Origin: Bryum argenteum
Lineage: Eukaryota > Streptophyta > Bryopsida > Bryales > Bryaceae
Direction: 5' to 3'
Assembly (NCBI GenBank): GCA_037043015.1
Contig: CM073327.1
Span: 6,678,727 to 6,742,726 of the forward strand
DNA: 64,000 bases
Below are positions 51,195-62,394 of this stretch, one piece after another (within the stretch, counting starts at the first letter, position 1; every line of letters begins with the position of its first letter). The notes below the pieces were generated by a model. It ran no database searches. It was not told the DNA's origin and worked only from the letters and a program-made list of their open reading frames with translations. A program made the position numbers and the translations under genes.

Positions 51195-52150
51195 TGGACC
51201 CGCGGGAGGGCACCAAGGCGCCGACACCACAAAGAAAGAAGATCCTCTCAGCCAAATATCGGTGGCCGACAATGCACAAGGATGTAATCCAAAGATGTCA
51301 AGAATTGCCACGCTCACAAATTTCCACGACGAACTTTCAAAGACCAAGGCAAGGTGCCATTAAAATCGATACCCCCCGGTCCCTTCCAACGCCGGGGACT
51401 AGATTTCGTAGGCCCAATCAAGCCGGCGACACGCCAAGGATACAAGTACATCCTCGTGGCCACGGACTATACCACGAAATGGGTCGAGGCTAAACCGCTA
51501 CGAACTAACACCGCGGTTGTCACAAACCTCGTTCATTTACGAAAACATAATCACCAGGTTCGGATGTCCCTTGAAATCGTATCGTATCAGGGCACACATT
51601 TCGTGAACGCATCATATACAAGACCTCCTTGACAACCACGTTATCAAGCACCGAACTAGCACGGTATATTACCCCCAGGGTAATGGACAAGTCAATCGAC
51701 TAACAAAACCTTGATCAACATGTTGAAAAGATTCGTGCACGCTAACCAAGCAGATCGATGATTGCTTACCCACATTGCTTGTTGTGGGCGTCCGTGTAGC
51801 TATCAAAACCTCCACGAATGCCACCATTCGAAATGGTGTACGGCACCCACCCACTACCCACGGAATACATCGTGCCAACATTCCAAACACTACAACCACG
51901 GGATTACGCACCCCAGTGCGTGCGGCAGCCCGCCTCGAGACCTACACCACCTCGAAGAAATTCGAGTCTCAAAGAAAACGAGCACATCCTGCACAAACAA
52001 ACCTTGGTCGCCCGACATTTCCAAGGGACGCACCTCCACGAGTATTCCGGAGAGGGGACCCGTACTTTGGTGTCCCCGAGACCCCAAGCTCAAACGAGCC
52101 AAATTCGAATCAATATGGCATGGTCCATATACAAGTACAACTCGCATTGC
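51195..52150 (+). pseudogene. pol: Integrase of the gypsy element, damaged
   Basis: The zinc-binding region reads ITHLHNGPAGGHQGADTTKK (from about 51170). The core has [20 protein letters not shown] (first Asp) and [17 protein letters not shown]. The second catalytic site reads [10 protein letters not shown] where the family has SDQG, so Asp is replaced by Tyr (about 51580). Downstream pieces in changing frames run to about 52150. Inactive. Confidence 0.82.
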
Positions 52151-52958
52151 CTAACAACACAAGATTCTCGTCAACAAAGACCCACTATGATCCTCATGCC
52201 ACGATTGTCAACTCAAAGAAAGCTAAAACAATACCACGCCACAATACCCCGGCGCACGACAACAATTACCCTACAAGACATCCATACAACATTAGCGGCC
52301 GAGGCACAAAACGGGGAAGAGAACAATGTTGACACAAACGACAAAGCAAAACCATGCGCAAGACCCATGGACACACCCCGTAGCACTCGGCAGTCAAGGC
52401 ATCGCCCAAGCCGCTGCAACACACCGGGGAGAAAAGCACGAGCAGTGCAAACACAAACCCCGAAAAACCCACACGGACCACTAGGAAGACAGACTGGGGG
52501 ACACGGGAGGCACCGTCAGCCAGACACCACCGCTCGATCCACAGGACTTAGCAAAGACAAGGGCAATCCCCGCCTCGGCCATGCCCATCCCCATACCATG
52601 TGCATACATCAATCACATACATGTCACACATGGAAAAAAACCAGGAGTCATAGTCCCGGGAGTGGCCAATCGCGCCATAATTACCCCCGAATCCACCCGA
52701 GGCACCATCACCACATTCGACCCCGAGGCATCATTACATTATCAGTTAAAAGGGGCGCCGCCACGGCCAGCCCCATAATCACTCCCACTCCCCTTCCAGC
52801 GACGGTGAGACCTCAAAAGCGTGGGATTCCCGGGGAGCTCTCTCATTTCTTCTCTCCGCCGTTGCGGCTCGAGCTTGTTGTTTCCTGTCTTTCCGCATAC
52901 TTCGCTACCGTGTCTCTCGGTTTTTCCGTGTAGATACCTCGGTGCGGTAGAAGCGGAC
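52151..52958 (+). other. Post-integrase region, no clear domain
   Basis: A Thr-, His- and Arg-rich frame continues to 52933 but has no known motif; its skewed composition (many CCAC/CACC) suggests non-coding or strongly decayed sequence. Confidence 0.4.
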
Positions 52959-54346
52959 ATGGCGCGCGGTGCTCCCGGGAACGCTAGGCCGTTGTACGTA
53001 CCGCGGCGGATCGCGGAGTGGAAAAAGTACCCGGACGTGGAGTGGCTCACCGACGCGGGCTTGTTTCGTTATGCGAACCACCTCCGCGACAACATCGACC
53101 TCGGACGCCGTCGGCATTCATCGCCTCGATGCGGGAGAGGCGGCAGAGGATCCTCGCAACATGGAGGTGGCCGGGGTCGTGGAGGGGGTCCTAGTGCGAT
53201 ACTCCCGAGGTACTTGCATCAATTTTTTGGTTGGGGCGGCAGGGGGTGACCAGTTGGTCGCCACGCACCCGGCCAAGTTCCCACGACCCGACACCTCGAT
53301 CTACACCGACGGATATCCGGTAAAAGAAAGGAACAAGTTTGATGTCTACGACATCACACGAAACAATCCGAACATGCCGGACCGTGGTTTGGCGAGAATC
53401 CGCGGCATCCTCGGTCGGTCTTCTTCCGAAATGACGCAATTCGGTGCACCTGATCAAATCGCACTTGCGCGTCATGGCAGGCCGCGGCGAGAAGATTAAT
53501 TGGGAAAGCTCGTGGATAGGAACGCAATCAATCGATCCAGGGGCACGTTCGAGTGACGAGTATGAGAGCCCCATTGCTCCGCTTTCTCGCCACGCTTCAT
53601 CGGGCATTTCTCGACTATCACCGGGTGAATCATCATCCGTGGACCATGGGGACTTTTCTGACATACAGTTGTGGTAGCAGAGCGGTCGCGCAACCGTCGC
53701 CACACCCACACACCGGGAAAACGATTGCGTCCGAGGAGGATGGTGCCACGGAAACGGCTCCCATGGAGGTCGCCAGACTACCTCCACGGCCACACACGCT
53801 CGGACCTCGTGCCACGGAATTCGCGACACAGAAGCACACCATGGAGGCATGTATGGAGGAAATGTTAAATTTCCTCCACACGGCAGAACAGCAGCAGCAG
53901 GCAACCGCGGCCAAAAACAAGGAGTGGGAAATGCGCCATAAGCGCCACACGGCACAGTTGGTGCAAACAACCCAAGCCGCGGCACGCAAAACCATGGAGG
54001 AGTACAAGTTGGAGGTTCAACTCCACACACCACCTCAAGGGCGGTGACGGCTCTGAGAACCAAATCGACGCACGGGACTTAGAATCGCAGCGGCCACGGA
54101 GAGATCCAAGACATTCGAGGATCAAAGCACCCGGGATCGAGAGAGGATTGCCCGGCTGGATCGACAGACATTGGAGCTCGTGGCCAAATGTAAAACTTTG
54201 ACCGAGGAGCTGGCCACTAAACCCGTGGCCCCATCATCCAGCCACATGGACTTGGAAGCGGCACAACAACAACGCCGAAAATCGAAAATGCTAGGGAGAA
54301 TTTTGAAGCCAATAAATTGGCTTGGACACACCACGCGGCTCGAGTA
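52959..54346 (+). pseudogene. Extra 3' coding region of the gypsy element with coiled coils
   Basis: The ATG at 52959 opens MARGAPGNARPLYVPRRIAE and WLTDAGLFRYANHLRDN, then shifts frame. FPRPDTSIYTDGYPVKERNK and YDITRNNPNMPDRGLARIRG follow (to 53499), then a long helical, Gln/Glu/Lys-rich segment (53810-54025). Another coiled-coil-like part (RERIARLDRQTLELVAKCKT) runs at about 54135-54340. I do not recognise the protein. Extra open frames downstream of integrase occur in some plant gypsy lineages such as Tat/Ogre relatives, so a further element gene is more likely than a captured host gene. Confidence 0.55.
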
Positions 54347-55351
54347 ATCGCAACAACGGCGTACCGATTGATGTGGTCCACACCGCCCACGTCCATGGAG
54401 CCCCCGACGCATTCCTCGACCAAAGTGTGAGCGATGCACCGATAGCACCGAACTTGAGAGCTCGGATAATAATTGTGGGAAGTCAAGGAGAGGCCTTCCC
54501 GGGAGAAGACGAGGAGGAGACACGCCCCACCCCATGCACGAGCTGTGACACACCCCCACGCCCCCGCGCCCGAGGAGAATTACGATGAGGGCCACGAAGG
54601 GCAAGCCCACGATCAACACCCCCACAGCAAACCGAGGGGGACACACACTCGGGAGGACCTATACCAGTTCTCGACTCGAGATAGGGAAGAAAGAGTCGAC
54701 ATACCGGAGGGCTTTACGGACCACGAGCGAGACGCCACACCCATCGCCACGGCAAAGATACCACAAATAACTCCCCGCAGATCACCTCCCGGTTCTGTCA
54801 CCACCGACACAAGATGAGTCCCCGTAAGAAGGCGAGAATGAGGACGGCACTTACCCATGGCCGAGGCAGGGAATCCCGAAGATCCCATTCGGACCCCCTG
54901 CCCACATTTTCGCCACTACGAACAAGACCATCTCCCCTGTCTTTGGCCCGACACAGGCAGATTCTACTCCAACAGGAGGAACAGGAGGGGTGGAATATCG
55001 AGAACGCAGATGAAGACGGGGGCGAGGCCACGAGTCCATGCATTTTGTGCTAAAAGTATTTCCACGAACACCCCGATCTTGCCGCGCACTATACCGATTC
55101 CGAGGCACGGGGAAGGCAATGCCCCGCATGCAACAGACATTGGGAGGTACCGTATTCGATGTGTACTCCCACGCCCTCACCTTCCGCGGAAACCATGTGC
55201 TGATGCACCGAGCCGTGGCCAAGGCACTTCGGCGAATTCACAACGGGGAGGAACCCCCTCGCGGCCGACAATCGCCGGGAGCGAGCCAGGCCGAGCAGAG
55301 GCCCGCCCACGCGCCGTTAACCCAAGCACTCCGAGGACGGATTGCACTCTG
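54347..55351 (+). other. 3' untranslated-like part of the gypsy element
   Basis: Overlapping frames on both strands without a recognised domain. Confidence 0.4.
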
Positions 55352-55366
55352 CAAAGGAGGGCAAAA
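55352..55366 (+). promoter_or_regulatory. Polypurine tract of the gypsy element
   Basis: AAAGGAGGGCAAAA directly precedes the 3' LTR; it is the usual plus-strand primer. Confidence 0.85.
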
Positions 55367-56164
55367 TGTTACCCGCCATGGCGCGCGGGTATCATTACCA
55401 ACGACCGGAGGTCCACGGGGAGACCAAGGCATAACGACGACCACGGGGCTCGAGGCCGGAGGCACAAAGCGAGGACCCACGAAGATCGAGACCACGGGCG
55501 CAGTAATCATTAAGGCAACAAGAAGACAACACAGGAATTAGGTTTTATTATAAGTAGCGAGTAGAATTACGATAAAGGGCGTTCCGGGATTCCCCGAATA
55601 GCGTGATAGCCACGAACACCACGGACACAATCTTGTAGCCACTCGGCATTCACCGATTCAATACCAATTCAGGACTCGCTTCTCTTTCTACATTCTGCTA
55701 TTGCTATTGTCTACCCTCACTTAAACCCTTCTCTTTTGTGCTTGATTGCTGATTCGTCTTCTCCTTCCACACCACTCGCGGCACCGTGGACTCCTTGGAT
55801 AGAACCATCTGTGCTCCAGACCGGCTGTGAGTTTGCACGACTTAGTGGTATCAGCTCCCTCGACTCAGTACAGTGGCGCATACACACGGACCGGGGCACC
55901 CTGGACGAAGGAAACAACACCGCGGAACTCAGCCCCCGGAGCCTCAGGCAGTTCAAACCAGGACCCCGACACCGCAAGGTTGACCTGGCTCGGTTGAAGT
56001 AATCATTCCCGATTACAGTGGCCGAGCCACATCGGGCCTACTTACCCTGAACCCCGGGGATCAACCGTGGGTACAAGCCACAGGTCCGGATATCGCACAT
56101 CCTTCCCCGTTCTTACCTTCCCTGTACACCTCGGCCGTCTCCATACCCGAAACCCAGGCTAACA
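55367..56164 (+). repeat. 3' LTR of the gypsy element
   Basis: 798 bp, ends as the 5' LTR and is followed by CTCCC. Confidence 0.95.
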
Positions 56165-56169
56165 CTCCC

Positions 56170-57825
56170 CTCGGCTAAGTAGCGGATCCTCCCTGGCATC
56201 CCAGAGAGGACAAAACCCTGTGCCAGGGAATCTTTCTAAATCTAGCCTCTGACACTCTAGCGCCGTCATTCTCCTACTGCCATAAAGGCACCGAAATCCA
56301 ACCCTATCTTCGGCCAGCTGCATCCGCCCTCAATAGACTCGGCCTTGGTTCTTCCTGTCCCGCCCATCTTACTTGCACCTCGGAAGCCTCGGCGATCTCG
56401 GTAGTCGCGACCTTACGTGCTCCCAACCCGGGTTGGGAAGTGACCTCCTCCTCCTCGTTCCCCGTCTTCTCGAGCGCGGCGGAGCAGATCTCCTCCTCCC
56501 AAGGATCTCGGTGTCTCTCCGGGCATCGGGCTGAGGTGTCCGGGAGGGCCTCCCGATCTCCGGGACCTCGATCAAGTCCTCGTGGATGAGGGGATGATCT
56601 CCGCGGCGTGCCTTCTCGGGGAGGGCCTCGCCGTCGAGGGCTCCGACGGATTGGTTAAACCCGGACAAACGAGGCATCTGTGGCTCCTCGGTTACTGATC
56701 CGGGTGGCCGGGTATCGGCCTCCCCCTCTGTCTGGTTGGATCGTGGCCTCTAGGGCGGGAATAGGACTCCTATCCGCGGGGTCCACAATCCGGTCCGGTG
56801 GAATGGGGAGGGATTCCTTACCCGGTATCCTCCTCTCGCTATCCGAGAAGCCTCTCCTTCCACCGAGGTTATCCCTCCCGGTTTGAGGTAGACCCGAGAC
56901 CGGGCTCGGCTCTCTCCCCGGCACTCGGTGGTCGGACTAAGTACGGTGAGTCCGTGCCCGAGTTTTAAAAGCAAAGACTAGGAAGCAAAAGGCGGGTTAG
57001 AAATTCCGCTATCCTATCCTGCCCACTAAGCTTTAGGATGTCCCCGGGCAGGCAGGTCCCTGGCCAAGCTAACCCTACCCGGTTACTACCCGGATAGCCG
57101 GTTACCAGGGCGTTATTTATTCTATTTAACTACTACTAATTACTATCCGGACCAAATTGGGGCAAAAACGAAAAAATGAGGTTTGACAGAGACCAGCCCT
57201 CCCCATAGTATACTCTGTGGGATTCGGCAGCCCCCTGGTCCTAGGTGAAGGGCTGGACCCTCACACCTCTTAGTTTTGGAAGACCACCCAATCTCCCAAT
57301 GCCTTAGCCGCTGGAAGGCCCCGGGAGACTTCCCGAACCTTCCAGGGCTCGTATCTACCTCGTCCCGCATCCAAACGCGACGAGCAACCACTCTATCGAC
57401 ATCTACTCGTCAAGTAGATGCCGATAGACACCTTACTTGCCTCATTCCGACAAGTATTGAGGGAGTTATGCCCCTCTGAAGATTCGGGAGTCCCGGGCCA
57501 GCTTCCCAGTCCAGCACTGTCCCTGGACAGCACTCCCTTTAGTCCCACAATCTTCCAACTCCCATAACTTTTAGCTCACACCTCCAAATGAGGTGCTCCT
57601 TAGCATCCCGGAATCGTGGCAACATGAGCTTCCATAATCTCATGTCCATTCCCTCGTGGCTCCTAGTCTCCGTGGGTGAGAGGCGTCTCCAACGCCCGGG
57701 GTCCTCTCCCACACTAGGCCCACTTAGGTTCCCTTCACCTTGGCACCCCAAGGCCCGGGCGTCACTCCGGTGTCCCCCTTGGGCCCTTGGTGTTGCGGGC
57801 ACTCCTCAAGGAGAGGTGCGCGACA
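56170..57825. mobile_element. Older LTR-like sequence, right flank of the nested insertion
   Basis: The composition and the recurrent CCCGGATAG phrases continue those of 45298-46262. It ends CGACA at 57825, mirroring TGTCG at 45298. No coding domain. Confidence 0.4.
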
Positions 57826-58624
57826 CTCACCCCCCCACCTAATGGAGTCGATGCCCTCATCGACTATACTTGTAGTCGGTCACACCAACTCTTGGGTTGC
57901 CATCCCCATTAGTGCAAAGATTGTGTTTCACCAGGGCGCGACCCCACAATGCACTCTCAAACTTTGGCAAAGTCTCAAAGGTGTCGTCACTAGGTGGTGC
58001 GTTTAGTACCCTGGACCTCTTCCAAGGCAACTAAATTACTCTAGACCCACCTACTTTGAGACCCTCTTGGATTGCCCTTACCTTGGCTCTCCAAGTTAGG
58101 CTCCACTAGCCTAACACTTCTTCCTTGACTACTAGGTGGACCTCAATGCTTCCACCAAGTTGTCTTGGTTGCAAACCCAAGATGGCTTTTACACCACGAC
58201 TCGATCGCACGGGGGGTAATGCCAAGTTCCGCCCAACTCGGATCCCACTATCTCTTTCAAGGCATGGGTTCATGACTCCCATGCACTAGCTTGCACTAGT
58301 TTGTGGGAGTGGCGCTTTTATGAGCACGCGCCATTACCTTGTCCCCGCCCGGACAAGCCCAAGGCCAAGGGACTTCATGGTTTTATCCACTCTTTCTCCT
58401 AGCCTTGGTCCCCATTACTCGGCCTTCCCAACTCGGTTTCACATCTCTATTCCCCCTTTCCACCAATTTAGCACAAGTACAAGACTAGGACTCCATCTCA
58501 TACTCTTCTCTTTGCACACACCAAAGCCAAACTTTATTGCCAAATCCAAAGAACAAGTACAAGTGTTGTGGATCTACGCCCAAGCTACAAGTCATCCTCC
58601 CCACTACGGAGGTTGATGTCCTCA
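57826..58624. other. Non-coding DNA between LTR-like sequence and chromovirus fragment
   Basis: A G-run tract on the minus strand (57826-57838), and another purine-rich tract near 58595-58612 (AGTGGGGAGGA on the minus strand), are both candidates for the polypurine tract of the minus-strand chromovirus. No gene is seen. Confidence 0.4.
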
Positions 58625-59351
58625 TCAATGCCTACGTTGCTTCTTGTTGGAGCTCCTATTCTTCTCAAAGTTCTCCACCACCTCCTTAGCATTCACCATG
58701 TCCTTTGCCGCCACCCACGTTGCTTCTTTCTCGTGGTATCCTCGCCACTTCACAAGGTATTCCTTGCTCTTGTTTTTGAGGTTCCTACTCTTGAGGATGG
58801 CCTCTACCTCATATTCCAAATGTTGTCCAACCAACTCGGTGGTGGCCGAATCACTTGCTTGAGATCCGGCCACAAGGTATCCTCCTTGAATGGCTTTAAC
58901 AATGAAACATGGAATGTTGGATGCACTTTGATCTCGGGTGGTAGCTCCAACTTATACACATCTTTGAACACCCGTTCCACAATGGGAAACGGACCCGCAA
59001 ACTTGGACATGAACTTTGGAGTGAGGCCTTCGGGCATGGTGAAGTTCTTCACATTCAACAACACCTTTTGTCCCACCTCATACTCCACTTCACGTCTTCC
59101 GGCATTGACTTGCTTCTCATAGCGCCTTCTTGCCTTCTCCAACAACAACTTGGTTTTTTCCAACATATGCTCCCGCTTCTTGGCCAAGTCTTCACCATCT
59201 TGGTTGAACTCTGGTGTTGAATGTGCCCCCTCGAGAGCTAAGTCAGCAGGTTGGAGTGGCTCCACTCCATAGGCCACTTTGAAAGGTGACTCCTTAGTCG
59301 CCGAGTGTGTGGCCGCATTGTAACTGAACTCCGCCAACCCCACATAGTCTA
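58625..59351 (-). pseudogene. pol: Chromovirus 1: integrase C-terminus and chromodomain, truncated
   Basis: From 59351 downward the frame reads WVDYVGLAEFSYNAATHSAT, FKVAYGVEPLQPADLALEGA, then GQKVLLNVKNF and HPTFHVSLLKPF, the usual integrase end. A one-base shift near 58860 leads into EYEVEAILKSRNLKNKSKEY, LVKWRGYHEKEATWV (chromodomain with the aromatic pocket Tyr/Trp/Trp) and a stop at 58625. Chromodomains direct such elements to marked chromatin. The upstream part is cut off by the insertion of chromovirus 2. Confidence 0.9.
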
Positions 59352-59356
59352 CCCAA

Positions 59357-59845
59357 TGTTAGGGACACGGAAACAGATGATAAGAATATGTGGAAACTAA
59401 CAAGAACTGACAGGAGCTTGAATTAACAAGAAGAGTACACGAACAACAACAAGAGAGATGAGCTAGAGCTCCAAGAGATGCGTTGTCGAGACTGAGGTTG
59501 CCCTCAGCCTCGACTCCTATATATACTAGCTAAGAAGAAGGTTCTCCAGAACCTTCCTCAACCTAGGACCTTCTAGGACCTTCCAAGAACTTCCAAGACC
59601 TTCCAGAAGCTTCCAGGGCCTTCCGGAAACTTCAAGGACCTTCCAAAAACTTCCAGAGACTTCCAGGAACTTCCAGAAGTTTCCGGAAGCGTCTAGAACC
59701 TTCTAGAACCTTCCTAAGTTGTCTACCTAGTACGTGGCCGTGACACACAGGGAATCTTCAAGGAATCTTCGAGGAATCTTTTAGGGAATCTTCAGAGAAT
59801 ATTTTAGAAGAACCTTCTAGAAACTTCTTGTGTATGTCCGTGACA
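59357..59845 (-). repeat. 3' LTR of chromovirus 2
   Basis: 489 bp, on the minus strand TGTCACGG...CCCTAACA. TATATATAGGAG on the minus strand near 59519-59530 is a TATA box, and U3 lies above it. The polypurine tract AGAAGGGAGGTGA (minus, 59846-59858) precedes the LTR. Confidence 0.92.
59571..59720 (-). promoter_or_regulatory. 10-bp periodic TTCC(N)GAA array in U3, heat-shock-element-like
   Basis: TTC occurs exactly every 10 bp at 59571, 59581 and so on to 59711, with one GTC at 59691. In 59671-59713, GAA sits exactly 5 bp after each TTC (59676, 59686, 59696, 59706), giving nine alternating units, one of them imperfect. This is the geometry bound by heat-shock factor trimers. The array lies just upstream of the LTR TATA box. 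Confidence 0.8.
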
Positions 59846-59859
59846 TCACCTCCCTTCTA

Positions 59860-60430
59860 GCTTCGAGGTCTCCAGAAAGTAACGTTGTTGTTAGTCAATA
59901 CCAAATAGCGGGAAAATGAAAATCTGCCGCATGGCATCTGCAATAAACTCAAATTGTTGTTCACGGCAAGTGGTTCATCGGTCCTTCAAGCCAACGATAG
60001 TGGCGACGCCTTCCACTTCACGACCAAGCGTGAACTTCGTGTCTTCGTTATGGAATTGTCCCCGCAAACACACCTTCCTCGCGACCATTGAAAGCGGGCT
60101 CGACCTCATATACAATCACCAGCGATCGATTGCTCGGAATCCTCCGTCGGCGTCGTGGCGTGGGCGGTTCTTCATCTCTCGTCGCCTTCGAGAGTTGGTT
60201 GGTTGAGATGGCGTAATCGGTATGCTATCTATCTCTTGACTATCCATGACTAAAAACCAAACTATGACTATAGAGAAATTCTATCTAGAACAAAATATGT
60301 AAATCAAATGTGAATCAAGGTTGTGTTCACTCTCCCCTTTATTCTCCTCGGTGGGCAAGCGTCGGAGAAGTTATCGTCGGAAAGGCTTAGGTTTATGAGG
60401 ATATCGTTGATGAAATTCCCATACCTTTTC
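59860..60430 (-). other. Region between chromodomain and 3' LTR of chromovirus 2
   Basis: Decayed sequence without a recognised domain, probably the C-terminal extension and 3' untranslated part. Confidence 0.5.
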
Positions 60431-61590
60431 CTACGCATTTACAAGATTTTCGGCATGTTCCCACGTTCTTTCATTGATGTCGTATCCGCTCCAATGCACA
60501 AAATACTCCAAGTTTCCCTTTTGCGCCGTGAATCCAAAGACCTTATCCACCTCATATTCCTCGTGGTTCTCAATTTCGATACTAGGTGGCGGCCCTCGCA
60601 CTCTTCCCGGAAAAGTCGACTCTCGATAAGGTTCCAATAAAGACACGTGGAAGACTGGATGTACCTTCATAGTAGCCGTAACTCCAACCGATACGCCACT
60701 GGATTGATTTGTTTGGATGGCAAATGGTCCCAATCTTGATAGTCCAACTTATCACACGGCCGCTTGGTCTTGATATTCCGTCGAAGCGACCATACTTTAT
60801 CTCCGATCTTGAAAGTAGGTGCCTCATTCCGAAATTTATCTGCGGGACGCCTTGTACAACTCTTGGGCGGTTTGCAATTGAAGTCTCGGCGTTGCTTGAA
60901 GTTCCGATAGGCGCTTCGCAAAATCTTCTTTCTTTGGGTTGTTATTGGCCATCAATTCCATAAATCAAGCTTCGGGTGGTATCCGTAGTTGGCAAAGAAT
61001 GGTGTTTGTTGGGTCGACGCATGAATAGTGTTGTTGTAGGCGAACTCGGCAAGCGGTAGATACTCGATCCAATCGTCTTCATTGATAGTTGATGGTGCAA
61101 CGTAGATCTCGCTTCCAATACTTGATTCACCTGTTCCGTCATCCGTCGGTTTGAGGATGAAATGCCAAGAAAGCTTGATATCCACCTTCAATATCTCAAA
61201 TAGAGATTTCGAACTTGAAGACGAATCGGGTTCCGCGATCCGACACAATATCATCTCGGCAAGCCGTGATAACGATATACATTATCGAAAGAGTCTTGCT
61301 CGTATCTTCGCCGACGATGTTTTCTTGCAAGGAACAAAATGCGCCATCTTCGTCGGCCGATCTACCACAACAAAGATCTTTGTCAAACGAGTTTGAAGGC
61401 GGCAGGTCCGTAATGAAATCCATGGAAATCAAGACCATGGTCGATGCGGGATAAGCAATGGCCGCAAAAGTCCATAGGGCGATGCCGAGGGTTCTTCGAC
61501 CTTGAACAAATATCACAAGAGAGAACAAACTCCTTCACATCCTTCCACATTTGGGACCACCAGAAGTCTCGCGAAATAAGCTCCAATGTC
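60431..61590 (-). pseudogene. pol: Integrase and chromodomain of chromovirus 2, fragmented
   Basis: The zinc-binding part is RDFWWSQMWKDVKEFVLSCD with CDICSRSKN (61586-61500). The core is visible as [14 protein letters not shown] (first Asp region) and [13 protein letters not shown] (second Asp) in different frames, then [20 protein letters not shown] (about 61050) and the integrase end HPVFHVSLLEPYRES. The chromodomain is EEYEVDKVFGFTAQKGNLEY, then FVHWSGYDINERTWEHAENL at 60570-60435. At least five frame changes. Confidence 0.88.
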
Positions 61591-61787
61591 TTGTTGTATC
61601 CAAAATGTCCGGCACTGGAAAGTCATGGCGTGATTGGAGGACTCAAGTCGTGTTCGTCCCTTTAGGAATATACGATCGCTCTTTCAAAGTACAAAGATCT
61701 CCCTCCACCTTGAACTTGTCATTATCAAGACGCTTCTTGATCTCGAGAGCTACGAGAATCTTCAATTGTCGCAATGCGTATCACTGG

Positions 61788-62390
61788 TTAAGGAAGTCCG
61801 TGACACCGGCATGACGATGCGCAAATTCTAAAATGCTCGGTTTTAATTGAATGTGGTGCATTGTTGATCAAACGCCGCTTCTCCACCTTTAGGCGCCGAT
61901 ACGATCTCCTCGATAAGGCATCGGATAGTCCTTGTTGCTTCCCAGGCCGATAGGTAATAACAAAATCAATTCGTGACAACGACATATTCCACCGAGAACA
62001 GCGTCGATTCAAGACTCGAGCCGACATAAAGTACTCCAAATTCTTGTGATCCGTGTATACGGTCACCTGGATGTCTGTGCCGAGAAAGTGTCGCCACTCT
62101 TGGAAGGAATCTACTATGGCAAGAAGTTCCTTATCGTGGATTTCATAATTGATTTCAGCAGAGAAAAAACTTTCGAGAATAGAACGCCACTTTGGATGAA
62201 GCTTCCGTCCACGTCCATCTCAGAAAGTACGGCTCCCAAAGCAAAATCAAAGCATCGGTCTCCAAATAGAAGGCCTTTGTAAAGTCGGGATGTACCAAGA
62301 TTGGAGCCGTGATAAATGCCATCTTGAGGTCTTGGAATGCCTTTTCTCGCTTGAGGTCCCCATTCGAGCTTGTCCTTACAAGTCAACCGA
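61788..62390 (-). pseudogene. pol: RNase H domain of chromovirus 2, fragmented
   Basis: [19 protein letters not shown] (from about 62276; the usual first Asp appears as Asp before Phe) and [16 protein letters not shown] in a shifted frame come first, then VTVYTDHKNLEYFMSARVLN and WNMSLSRIDFVITYRPGKQQ, ending DALSRRS (to 61910). The TDH motif is present. Confidence 0.85.
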
Positions 62391-62394
62391 GTGA

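Larger units (their letters stand above)
46268..56164 (+). mobile_element. Complete Ty3/gypsy LTR retrotransposon, 9897 bp
   Basis: LTRs begin TGTTACCCGCC and end GGCTAACA, and the five-base target duplication CTCCC occurs at 46263-46267 and 56165-56169. The order gag, protease, reverse transcriptase, RNase H, integrase fits Ty3/gypsy. Some 3.2 kb of extra sequence lies between integrase and the 3' LTR. All domains are broken by frameshifts, although the LTRs are still about 95% alike by eye. Confidence 0.96.
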
